DNA of 64,000 nt from Micromonospora costi (GTDB lineage: Bacteria; Actinomycetota; Actinomycetes; Mycobacteriales; Micromonosporaceae), in assembly GCF_003626655.1 (NCBI RefSeq), contig NZ_RBAN01000001.1, positions 868,001-932,000 on the forward strand, in the 5' to 3' direction. Under the pieces are notes generated by a model that was given only the letters and a program-made list of their open reading frames with translations, ran no database searches and had not been told where the DNA came from. This document shows, piece after piece, positions 44,488 to 52,790 of the stretch (position 1 is its first letter; every line of letters begins with the position of its first letter). The translations under genes and the position numbers were made by a program.

Positions 44488-45345
44488 TCAGTGGCCAGGT
44501 GTCGTACCGGTGGCGATCGGGCGGGCCGGGTCGGCCACCCAGTTGCTCCACGACCCGACGTAGAGCGCGGCGTCCGGACGGCCCGCGAGGTGCAGGGCCA
44601 GCACCGCCTGTGCGGCGGTCACCCCGGAACCGCAGTACGCCCCGACCGGCGCGCCCTCGGTCACCCCGGCCGCCGCGAACCGCTCCCGCAGCGCCTCCGC
44701 GGCGGGAAATCGGCCGTCGCCGACGTACTCGGTGGCGGGAAGGTTGACGGCGCCCGGCACGTGCCCGGCCACCGGGTCGATCGGCTCCGTCTCCCCCCGG
44801 TAACGGGGGGCGGCCCGCACGTCGAGCAGCACCCCGTCCCCGGCGGCGGCCAGCCGCGCGGCCTCCCCCGCGTCGAGCACGGGCAGCGCGCCGGGACGGA
44901 CGGTCACGTCGCCCGGCGCCGGCCGCGGCGCCTCGGCCGTGGTGGGCAGGCCGGCCGCCAGCCAGGCCGGATACCCGCCGTGCAGCAGGCGTACGGGCCG
45001 GTGCCCCGCCCAGCGCAGCGTCCACCAGGCGCGGGCGGCGGCCATGCCGTCGCCGCCGTCGTACACCACGACGGGGTGACCGGCCCGCACGCCGGCGACC
45101 CGCAGCGCGGCCTCGAGGGCGGCGGGGTCCGGTAACGGGTGCCGGCCGGCCGCGCCGGGCGGACCGCAGAGCGCCGTGTCCAGGTCGACGAAGACCGCGC
45201 CGGGCAGGTGAGCCGCCTCATAGTCGTCGCGGCCGGGCGGGCCGGTGAGCCGCCAGCGCACGTCGAGCAGGGTGGGCGGGGCGGCGGAGTCGAGCTCGGC
45301 GGCGAGCCGGTCGGGCTCGACAAGGAGTTCCTCGGTACCGGACAT
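44488..45345 (-). CDS. Two-domain rhodanese-type sulfurtransferase
   Basis: 285 aa from ATG 45345. Two rhodanese domains: an inactive N-terminal one (TLLDVRWRLTGPPGRDDYEAAHLPGAVFVDLD) and a catalytic C-terminal one with the active-site loop AYCGSGVTAAQAVLAL. The CGSGVT loop is that of 3-mercaptopyruvate sulfurtransferases such as SseA, rather than the CRKGVT of thiosulfate sulfurtransferases, so mercaptopyruvate is the likelier donor. It lies 47 nt upstream of acuC in the same direction and is divergent from ideR. Confidence 0.9.
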   Translation of the reverse strand: MSGTEELLVEPDRLAAELDSAAPPTLLDVRWRLTGPPGRDDYEAAHLPGAVFVDLDTALCGPPGAAGRHPLPDPAALEAALRVAGVRAGHPVVVYDGGDGMAAARAWWTLRWAGHRPVRLLHGGYPAWLAAGLPTTAEAPRPAPGDVTVRPGALPVLDAGEAARLAAAGDGVLLDVRAAPRYRGETEPIDPVAGHVPGAVNLPATEYVGDGRFPAAEALRERFAAAGVTEGAPVGAYCGSGVTAAQAVLALHLAGRPDAALYVGSWSNWVADPARPIATGTTPGH

Positions 45346-45414
45346 GGCGTCCAGTCAACACCATGCCGGGAGGGGCCTCGCGTTTCGGCTTCGGTCGTTA
45401 CACGTTGGGCGCGG

Positions 45415-45420
45415 TAGCAT
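45415..45420 (+). promoter_or_regulatory. -10 box of ideR
   Basis: TAGCAT lies 22 nt before GTG 45443, leaving room for a short leader with GGAGGG. The -35 is not clear; no IdeR-box palindrome is seen. Confidence 0.45.
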
Positions 45421-45442
45421 CGATCACCGGAGGGCCGCTGAC

Positions 45443-46129
45443 GTGAAGCACGATCTCGTTGACACGACCGAAATGTATCTGCGCACCATCCTCGAACTCG
45501 AGGAGGAGGGGGTGCCGCCGCTGCGTGCCCGGATCGCCGAACGCCTGAAGCAGAGCGGTCCCACGGTGAGCCAGACGGTCGCCCGGATGGAGCGCGACGG
45601 GCTGCTCACGGTCGAGGGCGACCGGCACCTGGTGCTCACCCCGCAGGGCCGCGCCACCGCCGTCTCCGTGATGCGTAAGCACCGGCTCGCCGAGCTGCTG
45701 CTGGTGAACGTCATCGGCATGCCCTACGAGGAGGCCCACGACGAGGCCTGCCGCTGGGAGCACGTCATGAGCGACGCGGTCGAGAAGCGGGTCTACGACC
45801 TGCTCAACCGGCCGACCCGCTCCCCGTACGGCAACCCGATCCCGGGGCTGGAGGAGCTGGGCTCGCCGGGCCTGGAGGACGCGGCGGTGGCCGACGGCGA
45901 GCGCAACCTCGCGTTCCCGGGCCTGTCCGGCAAGGTGGTGGTCCGGCGCATCTGCGAGAGCGTGCAGACCAACGCGGACGTGCTGCGCCAGCTGCACGCG
46001 GCCGGCGTCGACCCGGGCGCCACGGTGACGGTGGCGCAGGAGCGCGACGGCGTCTCGATCGACCGCTCGGGCGACCGGGTCCGGCTGCCCCGCGAGGTGG
46101 CCTCCCGCGTCTTCGTCGCCGCAGGCTGA
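45443..46129 (+). CDS. ideR: Iron-dependent DtxR-family repressor (IdeR)
   Basis: 228 aa from GTG 45443 with GGAGGG 8 nt upstream; the longer frame is not conserved. It represses iron-uptake genes when loaded with Fe2+. It contains the winged helix (LVDTTEMYLRTILELEEEG, LKQSGPTVSQTVARMERDGL), the dimer/metal domain with MRKHRLAELLLV and DEACRWEHVMSDAVE (Cys-x-x-Glu-His metal ligands), and a C-terminal SH3-like FeoA domain from about residue 150. It is very close to M. tuberculosis IdeR over the first 140 residues. The C-terminal domain diverges more. Confidence 0.94.
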   Translation: MKHDLVDTTEMYLRTILELEEEGVPPLRARIAERLKQSGPTVSQTVARMERDGLLTVEGDRHLVLTPQGRATAVSVMRKHRLAELLLVNVIGMPYEEAHDEACRWEHVMSDAVEKRVYDLLNRPTRSPYGNPIPGLEELGSPGLEDAAVADGERNLAFPGLSGKVVVRRICESVQTNADVLRQLHAAGVDPGATVTVAQERDGVSIDRSGDRVRLPREVASRVFVAAG

Positions 46130-46141
46130 TCCGCCCCTCTT

Positions 46142-46221
46142 CCCCGCGATCTTGCAGTTTCGGCCCTCGATCTGGGCCGATCCGTCCGGAGTGCCGGGGC
46201 AGAAAGTGCAAGATCGCGGGG
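46142..46221. repeat. Inverted repeat, family D
   Basis: Outer arms 46142-46156 and 46207-46221 (CCCCGCGATCTTGCA and complement) pair perfectly. After one G-G mismatch a further TTTC/GAAA pairs. The loop holds a second small hairpin (GGCCC/GGGCC). It shares the GATCTTGCA core with the repeat at 62624-62703. Located between convergent ideR and the lipoprotein gene. Confidence 0.88.
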
Positions 46222-46241
46222 CGGGTCGTCCCGCGCGGGCC

Positions 46242-46790
46242 CTACAGGGCGCGGGTGTTGATCTTTTTTCCCAGCGCCGGTAGTTCGGTCGCGATCTTGT
46301 CGACGGCCCCCTTCGCGGTGCCGCGCGCGGTGGTCCAGCGCAGCGTGGCCAGCCGCCCGTCCGTCGAGAGCCAGCCCACCTCGGCGACCGGACCGTGGCC
46401 GGACGCCGCGCCGGTGGTCCGCCGGTAGGCCTGCTGGCCGAGCCCCGAGACCTTGGCCGCGGAGTCGGGCACCACGTCGGCCGCGAAGGTGGCCTTGTCC
46501 ATCGACGTCTCGGTGACCGTCAGGGCCAACTCCGGGAGCGTGGCGCCGCCGGCCCGCACCACGCAGGTGTGGGTGTCGTCCCGCTCGCTGGCCGCCGCCA
46601 CGTCGAACCGGACCTTCACGTGCTGTTCGATGACCCGGAAGTCGAGCAGCCGGCAGGCGCCGCCCGAGGAGGCGGCGGCCACGTCGACGGCGATCGGCGC
46701 CGGTGGCGGCAGCGTCACCGGCTCGCGCTCCGCGCCGCAGCCGGGAACCGCCAGCACCGCCAGCCCGGCGACCACGATCCGCCCGCGCAC
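46242..46790 (-). CDS. Secreted lipoprotein, DUF3558-like size, unknown function
   Basis: 182 aa from GTG 46790 with GGGAGGGG upstream. Signal peptide VRGRIVVAGLAVLAVPGC with the lipobox AVPGC and Cys at residue 18. The mature part has a short Pro-rich spacer (EPVTLPPPAPIAVDV) and a ~150-aa domain with two Cys (GACRLLDF, HTCVVRAGG) that may form a disulfide. The residue pattern (WLSTDGRLATLRWTTARGTAKGAVDKI) is reminiscent of DUF3558 lipoproteins, but I am not sure. An upstream extension to 46895 lacks signal-peptide form. Confidence 0.7.
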   Translation of the reverse strand: MRGRIVVAGLAVLAVPGCGAEREPVTLPPPAPIAVDVAAASSGGACRLLDFRVIEQHVKVRFDVAAASERDDTHTCVVRAGGATLPELALTVTETSMDKATFAADVVPDSAAKVSGLGQQAYRRTTGAASGHGPVAEVGWLSTDGRLATLRWTTARGTAKGAVDKIATELPALGKKINTRAL

Positions 46791-46891
46791 GCCCCACCCC
46801 TCCCATCGTCGATGGCGGGGCGCCGCCCGCCCGAGGTCCGTCGCACACCGTACGGAATGTCCGGCCCGCGCGGAAGACCTCATCCGCCGCT

Positions 46892-47164
46892 TCATTCCGA
46901 CGCCTCGTCGGCGCCATCCGAGGGACCGCCGACGTACGGGCAGTGGCGGCAGCCGCGACCGCAGCAGGTTCCCCGGCGCGCCAGGAAGCCGGCCGTGAGG
47001 ACGAAGAGCCCGGTGTCCGGGTCGAGGTAGCCAGCCTCCCCCGCGGCCAGCGCGTCGGCGTGGGCGGCGAGGATGCGCACCCGGTCGGGGTGGTCGAGCG
47101 GCAGCCGGGACGGGTGCGGCTCGGTCAGCGGGCGGGCCGCCAGCGGTCGTCGCTCCCCGGTCAC
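46892..47164 (-). CDS. DUF5522 small cysteine-rich protein
   Basis: 90 aa from GTG 47164, with TAGACT 6 nt upstream (leaderless). The middle YLDPDTGLFVLTAGFLARRGTCCGRGCRHCPY is the family signature, with four Cys in CC-x3-C-x2-C spacing that could bind a metal. Acidic C-terminus. Function unknown; homologues are widespread in bacteria and often near oxidoreductase genes. Confidence 0.85.
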   Translation of the reverse strand: MTGERRPLAARPLTEPHPSRLPLDHPDRVRILAAHADALAAGEAGYLDPDTGLFVLTAGFLARRGTCCGRGCRHCPYVGGPSDGADEASE

Positions 47165-47170
47165 CGACGC

Positions 47171-47176
47171 AGTCTA
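47171..47176 (-). promoter_or_regulatory. -10 box of the DUF5522 gene, leaderless
   Basis: TAGACT on the minus strand followed by 6 nt and GTG 47164. It is the same hexamer as at dxs and at 9755. Confidence 0.6.
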
Positions 47177-47193
47177 GGTACGGCGGGCCGCGG

Positions 47194-48183
47194 TCAGCGA
47201 AAGCGGGCCACCGCGTCGGCGAGCGCCGTGCCGTCCAGGCCCGCGGCGAGCAGCATCCGCAGCAGCACCCGCCCCTTGTGCGGGTCGAGCAGGCCGCCGT
47301 TGAGCAGGCCGCGCCGTTGCAGGTCGGTCTCCGAGCCGACCGCCCCGTACGTCTGGCGCAGCACCGAGCCGGCGCCGGAGCGGGAGGTGAGCAGCACCGG
47401 CATCCGGCCGGCCAGGTCGCCCAGCAGCGGGGCGAGGCCGGCCGGGACGTGCCCCACGCCGAAGCCCGCGACCACGAGGCCGTGGTGGGTGTCGGCGACC
47501 CCGCCGAGGAGCAGGCCGTCGTCGTCCAGGGTCACCGGATAGAGGGCGACCCGCGTCCCGTCGAGCCGATCCCGCTCCACGCGCGGCAGCGGGTCGCGCC
47601 GCTCCGGCCGGGTGAGCACCCGCACCTCGCCCTCGATCACGTGCCCGACGGGACCGGCGTTCGGCGAGGCGAAGGTCGCCGTGCTGGTGCTGTGCGTCTT
47701 GCGTACCCAGCGGGCCGCGTGCACCTCGTCGTTCATCACGACGAGCGTGCCCAGGTCGCGCGACGCGGCGGCCGCGGCGACCCGGACGGCGGCGAGCAGG
47801 TTCGCGGGGCCGTCCGGCCCGGCCAGCGTCGGGTTGCGCATGGCCCCCGTGAACACCAGCGGCGCGGCGTGCGGCCAGACCAGGTCGGCGAGGTACGCCG
47901 TCTCCTCCAGCGTGTCGGTGCCCTGGGTGACCACGACACCGGTCGCCCCACCGGCCACCGCCGCCGAGGCGACGTCCACGACGTCGAGCACCTGCCGGTA
48001 CGTGAGGCTGGCGCTGGGCACCGCCTGGACGTCCCGGACCTCCAGGGACGTGCCGAGGTCGGCGAGGCCCGGAACGGCCGCCGTCAGGTCGGCGCCGGTG
48101 AGCCGGGTGACCACGCCGGGCCGTCCCGCGTCCACACCGCCCATGGCGATGGTGCCGCCCAGGGTGACGAGCACGATGGACAC
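47194..48183 (-). CDS. Asparaginase
   Basis: 329 aa from GTG 48183 with GGAGG upstream; the long upstream frame is unsupported. It hydrolyses L-asparagine to aspartate and ammonia. Catalytic motifs: VTLGGTIAMGG (first Thr, about residue 12), VVTQGTDTLEETAYLADL (second Thr-Asp pair, about residue 88) and a conserved Lys in RWVRKTHSTSTATFASPN. No signal peptide, so cytoplasmic (type I-like). Separated from the DUF5522 gene by only 29 nt, but that gene has its own -10 box. Confidence 0.93.
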   Translation of the reverse strand: MSIVLVTLGGTIAMGGVDAGRPGVVTRLTGADLTAAVPGLADLGTSLEVRDVQAVPSASLTYRQVLDVVDVASAAVAGGATGVVVTQGTDTLEETAYLADLVWPHAAPLVFTGAMRNPTLAGPDGPANLLAAVRVAAAAASRDLGTLVVMNDEVHAARWVRKTHSTSTATFASPNAGPVGHVIEGEVRVLTRPERRDPLPRVERDRLDGTRVALYPVTLDDDGLLLGGVADTHHGLVVAGFGVGHVPAGLAPLLGDLAGRMPVLLTSRSGAGSVLRQTYGAVGSETDLQRRGLLNGGLLDPHKGRVLLRMLLAAGLDGTALADAVARFR

Positions 48184-48420
48184 ACCGACCTCCGTCCCAC
48201 CGCCCGACGGGCCGGGCGGCCCCCGGACGGTACCGGTACCGCGATCCGCCACCGAGCCCCGGGCGGCGGGCGCTGGCTCCTCGACCAGTCCCGGGCGGCG
48301 GGCGCCGGCCCGTGGGTCGCATCCCGGCCCGCAAATTGCCGCGACCGGCGGACGATGCCGCCGATAGGGTCCCCGGGGCCGCCACCCGGCGACCGCCGAT
48401 CCGCACAGACAGGCACGCAC

Positions 48421-49701
48421 GTGAGCCAGCACGTCGCCGACATCACCGCGCCCGCGTCCGCCCGGCCGCCGTCGCTGCTCCGCAGCCGCAACTTCCTGCT
48501 GGTGTGGGGCGGTCAGACCGTCAGTGAGCTGGGCACCCGCATCGCCGGCGTCGCCGTCCCGCTGCTCGCCGCGGACACCCTGCACGCGAGCGTCTTCCAG
48601 GTCTCCCTGCTCACCGTCCTGGCCTGGCTGCCGTACCTGGTCGTCTCGCTGCCGGCGGGGATCATCGCGGACCGGGTGAACCAGCGGCGCCTGATGATCC
48701 TCTGCGACCTCGGCCGGGCCGCGCTGATGCTGTCGCTGCCGGTGGTCGCGCTGGTCGGGCAGCTCACGCTCGGCTTCCTGTACGCGGTGGTCGGGCTCTC
48801 CGGCGTCCTCACCGTGCTGTTCACGGTGGCGTACAAGAGCATGTTGCCGGCCCTGATCCCGGCGGCGCAGCTGGTGGACGGCAACGCCAAGCTCACCATG
48901 AGCCAGGACGCGGCCGAGCTGGTCGGCCCGAGCATCGGTGGCGTGCTCGTCGGGCTGGTCGGCGCCGCACGCACGTTCCTCAGCAACGGGCTGGCGTTCC
49001 TCGTGAGCGCGCTCACGCTGCTGCTGGTCCGGGATGCTCCCCGACCGCCGGTGCGGCGGGAGCGGGTGCCGCTGCGCGTCGAGATGACCGACGGGCTGCG
49101 GTTCGTCCGCCGCGAGCCGATCCTGTGGAAGGTCCTCCTCTGCACGACCGCCTCGAACTTCTGGGTGATGGCGACCAGCTCGATCGAGGTGACGTTCATG
49201 CTGCGCGAGCTGCACGCCTCGTCGGTGCAGGTCGGCCTGGTCTTCTCGGTCAGCGCGATCGGCGGCCTGGTGGTGGGCGCGCTGGCGGGCCGGCTGTCGG
49301 CGTGGCTCGGCACGGCCCGGGTGATCTGGGTGGCGATGGCCGTCCCCGGGCCGCTCTACCTGCTCATGCCCCTGGCCTGGTCGGGCTGGGGCGTGCTGCT
49401 GTACGGCGTGGGGCTCGCCGCGTTCTCCGCCAACGCGGTGCTGTTCAACGTGGCGTCGACGACGTACCGGCAGCGGGTGACCCCTCCGGCGATCCTCGGC
49501 CGGGTCAACGCCGCGTACCTGTGGGTCTGCTTCGGCGTGATCCCGCTCGGCGCACTGCTCGGCGGGGCGCTCGGCACGGCGCTGGGCCTGCGTGCGGCGC
49601 TCTGGATCTGCGTGCTCGGGACGTGGAGCGCATGCCTGTTCGTGGTGTTCTCGCCGCTGCGCACCATGCGCGACACGCCGGAACCGGTGGTTTCGTCGTA
49701 G
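48421..49701 (+). CDS. MFS transporter, MFS_3-type efflux family
   Basis: 426 aa from GTG 48421. Twelve membrane helices; after a 20-residue polar start, SLLRSRNFLLVWGGQTVSELGTRIAGVAVPLLA is the typical opening of the MFS_3/enterobactin-exporter-like group. The loop 2-3 motif is AGIIADRVNQRRLMILCDLGRA, and TVAYKSMLPALIPAAQLVDGNAKL is the family's middle signature. A substrate cannot be assigned; such pumps export drugs, peptides or macrolide-like metabolites. No clear SD before the GTG. A dihydrofolate-reductase-like gene follows after 51 nt. Confidence 0.88.
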   Translation: MSQHVADITAPASARPPSLLRSRNFLLVWGGQTVSELGTRIAGVAVPLLAADTLHASVFQVSLLTVLAWLPYLVVSLPAGIIADRVNQRRLMILCDLGRAALMLSLPVVALVGQLTLGFLYAVVGLSGVLTVLFTVAYKSMLPALIPAAQLVDGNAKLTMSQDAAELVGPSIGGVLVGLVGAARTFLSNGLAFLVSALTLLLVRDAPRPPVRRERVPLRVEMTDGLRFVRREPILWKVLLCTTASNFWVMATSSIEVTFMLRELHASSVQVGLVFSVSAIGGLVVGALAGRLSAWLGTARVIWVAMAVPGPLYLLMPLAWSGWGVLLYGVGLAAFSANAVLFNVASTTYRQRVTPPAILGRVNAAYLWVCFGVIPLGALLGGALGTALGLRAALWICVLGTWSACLFVVFSPLRTMRDTPEPVVSS

Positions 49702-49752
49702 GGATCGGGCAGGCTCGACCCGGACTTACCGACGGGCGTCGAAGGGATCGGG

Positions 49753-50310
49753 ATGAGAAAGATCGTCGTGCACATGAGCGTGTCGCTGGACGGCTACTTC
49801 GAGGGCCCCGGCGGCGACCTGAGCTGGCACCGGGTCGACGACGAGCTGCACCGGCACTTCAACGACGAGCTGCGCACGATGGGCGGCTACCTCAACGGGC
49901 GGGTCGCCTACGAGCTGATGGCCGCGTTCTGGCCGACCGCCGACCAGGACCCGGCCGCCAGTGCGCCCATGAAGGAGTACGCCGGTATCTGGCGCGACAT
50001 GCCGAAGATCGTCTACTCGCGGACCCTGGAGAAGGCCGACTGGAACGCCACGATCGTCCGGGAGGTGGACCCGGCCGAGGTCCGCCGGCTCAAGGCCGAG
50101 CCCGGCGGCGACCTCGTCCTCGGCGGCGCCGACCTGATGGCCGCGTTCCTGCGGCACGACCTGGTCGACGAGTGGCGCACGTACGTGCACCCGGTGGTGC
50201 TCGGCCGGGGCCGCCCGCTCTTCCCCGAGCGGGACGAGCGCATCGACCTGCGCCTGGTCGAGACGCGGGTCTTCGGCAACGGCGTGGTCCTGCTCCGCCA
50301 CCAGCGCTGA
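49753..50310 (+). CDS. Dihydrofolate reductase family protein (RibD C-terminal type)
   Basis: 185 aa from ATG 49753 with GAAGGGA upstream. It starts MRKIVVHMSVSLDGYFEGPGG, followed by NGRVAYELMAAFWP, VYSRTLEKADWNATIV, LVLGGADLMAAFLRHDLVDEW and HPVVLGRGRPLFP, the signature of the YyaP/RibD-C subset. These proteins bind NADPH, but true DHFR activity is doubtful. Co-directional with the MFS gene; possibly one transcript. It ends 16 nt from the convergent DUF2332 gene. Confidence 0.9.
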   Translation: MRKIVVHMSVSLDGYFEGPGGDLSWHRVDDELHRHFNDELRTMGGYLNGRVAYELMAAFWPTADQDPAASAPMKEYAGIWRDMPKIVYSRTLEKADWNATIVREVDPAEVRRLKAEPGGDLVLGGADLMAAFLRHDLVDEWRTYVHPVVLGRGRPLFPERDERIDLRLVETRVFGNGVVLLRHQR

Positions 50311-50325
50311 GCAGGCGTCCCGGCG

Positions 50326-51261
50326 TCAGCCGAACCAGACCATCGCCTGACCGTGGCCGCGGGTCCAGGCCAGGGGCGTCCCGTCCAGGGCGAGCACGTT
50401 GTGCATGGCCCCGTTCGGCGGCTCCGGCAGCCCGTCGTGGCGCAGCACGTCCGGGTCCTCGTTGGCGATCCAGTGGCCGGGGAGGGTCCGCACGAGGTCG
50501 ACGAAGGCGTCCCGCCGTGGCGGCGGCACCTGGTAGAGCACCGCGGTGTGGAACACCACGAGCGTCGCGCCGGCCGGCGCCTGCGCGGCCAGCGCCGGCA
50601 GGTCGTCCACCAGGTCACCGCGTACCAGCAGCGGCGGCTCGGCCGCGGCGACGGCCGCCGCGGCCCGCAGGCGCTCGCGGCGGTGGGTGTGCTCGGGCCA
50701 GATGAGAGCCTCCAGCCACGCGACGTCGGCGCCGTCGGTCACGTCGAGCGGGTTGAGGTCCAGCCCGGCCCGCCAGACCACGTCGGGCAGCCGGGTGGGT
50801 GGGGTGAGGCCCTCGGCCGCGCAGTCGAGGACCGGGCCGCCGTCGCCGAGCCGGTGGTCGCCGTACCGGTAGGCGTACCGGTCGGGATAGAGGCACAGAC
50901 CGGCGGACGCGCCGACCTCCAGCAGCGCGAGCGGCTGCGGCAGCCGGGCCAGCGCGGGCAGCAGGACGGCGCACCGGCCGGCCTCGTTCGTCTGCGTGGC
51001 CCGCACGCGCATCTGCGCCTCGATGGCCGGCCAGTTCGCCACCGCGAAGTCGTGGAACGCCGCCGGGTCCTCGACCGGGCCGCCGAGCAGCCGTACGACA
51101 CCGAACAGCAGGTTCGGCTGCCGCTTGGCGGGCGGCAGCGCGCCGATGAGGGCGAGCAGGTCGTCGTCGCCGGCGACGGCGAGCGCGAGCCGCTCGTACG
51201 CGGGTGACACCCCGCGCAGCTCGCGGGCGGCGAAGTCGGCGTAGGTGGCGGCGATCGTCAT
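50326..51261 (-). CDS. DUF2332 protein
   Basis: 311 aa from ATG 51261. Conserved stretches are SPAYERLALAVAGDDDLLALIGALP, AKRQPNLLFGVVRLLG, LLEVGASAGLCLYPDRYAYRYG (resembling a SAM-binding glycine motif), RAGLDLNPLDVTD, LIWPEHTHRRERLRAA, and VVFHTAVLYQVPPPRRDAFVD. The LEVGASAG segment suggests a Rossmann methyltransferase-like fold, but no activity is known to me. Divergent from the FAD monooxygenase gene. Confidence 0.88.
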   Translation of the reverse strand: MTIAATYADFAARELRGVSPAYERLALAVAGDDDLLALIGALPPAKRQPNLLFGVVRLLGGPVEDPAAFHDFAVANWPAIEAQMRVRATQTNEAGRCAVLLPALARLPQPLALLEVGASAGLCLYPDRYAYRYGDHRLGDGGPVLDCAAEGLTPPTRLPDVVWRAGLDLNPLDVTDGADVAWLEALIWPEHTHRRERLRAAAAVAAAEPPLLVRGDLVDDLPALAAQAPAGATLVVFHTAVLYQVPPPRRDAFVDLVRTLPGHWIANEDPDVLRHDGLPEPPNGAMHNVLALDGTPLAWTRGHGQAMVWFG

Positions 51262-51460
51262 GCCCCCGATGGTCGTCGATCCGCCTTCCCGGCGGCGTGA
51301 CGCAGGGCACGACGTGACGGACGCGACGTTCGTGCCGCGTCTCACGGGACGTCACCCGGACGCCGTGAGCCGCCCCCGCCGGCTCGTAGAGTGCGGCGTC
51401 GGCCGGAACGGGGCGCGGTGGCGCGCCGACCGGCGGGCAGACTTCGGGGAGGAACTTATC

Positions 51461-52573
51461 GTGCGGGGCGCAGGCATCCGGGTACTGATCGTCGGTGGCG
51501 GCGTCGCCGGCCTGGCGGCGTGGCACGCCCTGCGGGACTGGGGCGCGACGGTCGACCTCGTCGAACGGACGAGCGGAGCCGCCGATTCCGGCGCGGGCAT
51601 CTACCTCACCGGCAACGCGACCCGGGCGCTGGGCGTGCTGGGGCTGTGGGAGCCGGTCGCCGACGTCGCCGTGCCGATCGGGCGGCAACGCAGCGCCAAC
51701 CAGCGTGCCCGTCGCCTGTTCGACATCGACGTGACCGCGCTGTGGGACGGCGTCGGGCCGTGCGTCTCGCTCCCGCGGGCTGCGCTGCACCGGGCGATGC
51801 TCGCTGGCGTCGGGGACGCTCCGATCCGGTGGGGCCGCCAGCCGGTCGCCGTCGTGCGGGAGGGCGAGCGGGTCGCCGTCGAGTTCGACGACGGCGCCGC
51901 CGAGCGGTACGACCTGGTGATCGGCGCGGACGGGGTGAACTCGGCGGTGCGGCGGCTCGCCTTCGACGGCACGGGCACCCGGTCCCTCGGCCAGTACGCG
52001 TACCGCTGGCTCGCGCCCCGCGTCGACGACGACCCGGTCTGGTCCGTGCTGCTGGGGCGCGGCATCCAGTTCCTCACGATCCCGGTCAGCTCGGACCAGA
52101 CGTACTGCTACTACAACGACGGCGCGGTGGCCGACCGGCCGGGTTGGCGCGGGGACCTGCGGGCCACGTTCCCCGCGCCCGTCGCCGCGATGGTCGACGC
52201 CCTCGACGCCGACGGCAGCACGCTGCACGCCGGCCCCAACCAGGAGGTCGTCCTCGACTCCTGGTCGCGCGGGCCGGTCCTGCTGGTGGGCGACGCCGCG
52301 CATGCCACCTCACCGAACATGGCTCAGGGCGCCGCCATGGCCCTGGAGGACGCCATCGTGCTGGCCGACGCGCTCACCACGGCCGGGACCGTCGCCGAGG
52401 CGCTGCGCGCGTACGAGGCGCGCCGCCGCCCGCGTACCGACTGGGTGCTGGGCCAGACGCACCGCCGGGACCGGGCCGCGGGCCTCGCGCCGGTGCTGCG
52501 CGACGCGGTGATGCGTCACCTCGGCGAGAAGATGTTCCGCGCGAACTACGGTCCGCTGTTCGCGCAGCCCTGA
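51461..52573 (+). CDS. FAD-dependent monooxygenase (class A flavoprotein)
   Basis: 370 aa from GTG 51461 with GGGGAGGA upstream. Class A hydroxylase signatures: VLIVGGGVAGLAAWHALRDWG (dinucleotide GxGxxG, about residue 8), YDLVIGADGVNSAVRRLAF (DG motif) and VLLVGDAAHATSPNMAQGAA with ALEDAIVLADAL (GD motif). It hydroxylates an aromatic or polyene-like substrate using NAD(P)H and O2; the substrate is unknown. No biosynthetic cluster genes are nearby, so a detoxification role is as likely as a biosynthetic one. Followed by inverted repeat family C. Confidence 0.9.
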   Translation: MRGAGIRVLIVGGGVAGLAAWHALRDWGATVDLVERTSGAADSGAGIYLTGNATRALGVLGLWEPVADVAVPIGRQRSANQRARRLFDIDVTALWDGVGPCVSLPRAALHRAMLAGVGDAPIRWGRQPVAVVREGERVAVEFDDGAAERYDLVIGADGVNSAVRRLAFDGTGTRSLGQYAYRWLAPRVDDDPVWSVLLGRGIQFLTIPVSSDQTYCYYNDGAVADRPGWRGDLRATFPAPVAAMVDALDADGSTLHAGPNQEVVLDSWSRGPVLLVGDAAHATSPNMAQGAAMALEDAIVLADALTTAGTVAEALRAYEARRRPRTDWVLGQTHRRDRAAGLAPVLRDAVMRHLGEKMFRANYGPLFAQP

Positions 52574-52623
52574 CCGGCCTGTCCCGGGGCTTGGCGTGTC
52601 ACGGCGGCGGGCGATGTCCGCGA

Positions 52624-52673
52624 CGAGCGTGATGCCTCACAGTCATATTTATGCCTCTGAGGCATCACGCTCG
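52624..52673. repeat. 16-bp inverted repeat, family C
   Basis: Arms 52624-52639 (CGAGCGTGATGCCTCA) and 52658-52673 are perfectly complementary with an 18-nt AT-rich loop. The arm matches the palindrome at 11382-11421. It lies between the convergent monooxygenase and nrdJ genes. Confidence 0.9.
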
Positions 52674-52737
52674 CGTGAGGTGCCGTCGCGTGGGCGCCGC
52701 TGCGTCAGCCGGCCTCCGCGACATAGCCCCGACGGCA

Positions 52738-52772
52738 GCTGCCCCGGTCTCCGACGTGGAGACCGGGGCAGC
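52738..52772 (-). terminator. Terminator of nrdJ
   Basis: Perfect 15-bp stem (52738-52752 with 52758-52772) and a 5-nt loop, 18 nt beyond the nrdJ stop on the minus strand. No T-run. Confidence 0.7.
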
Positions 52773-52790
52773 CCGGGTGTTGCGCGTACG

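Noticed and set aside
49753..50310. Folate-pathway dihydrofolate reductase (folA)
   Set aside because: The sequence belongs to the RibD-C/YyaP branch and lacks the classic DHFR active-site context, and no thyA or folate gene is near.
51461..52573. Part of a secondary-metabolite cluster
   Set aside because: No polyketide, peptide-synthetase or terpene genes surround the monooxygenase; a single oxygenase and an MFS pump are not enough.
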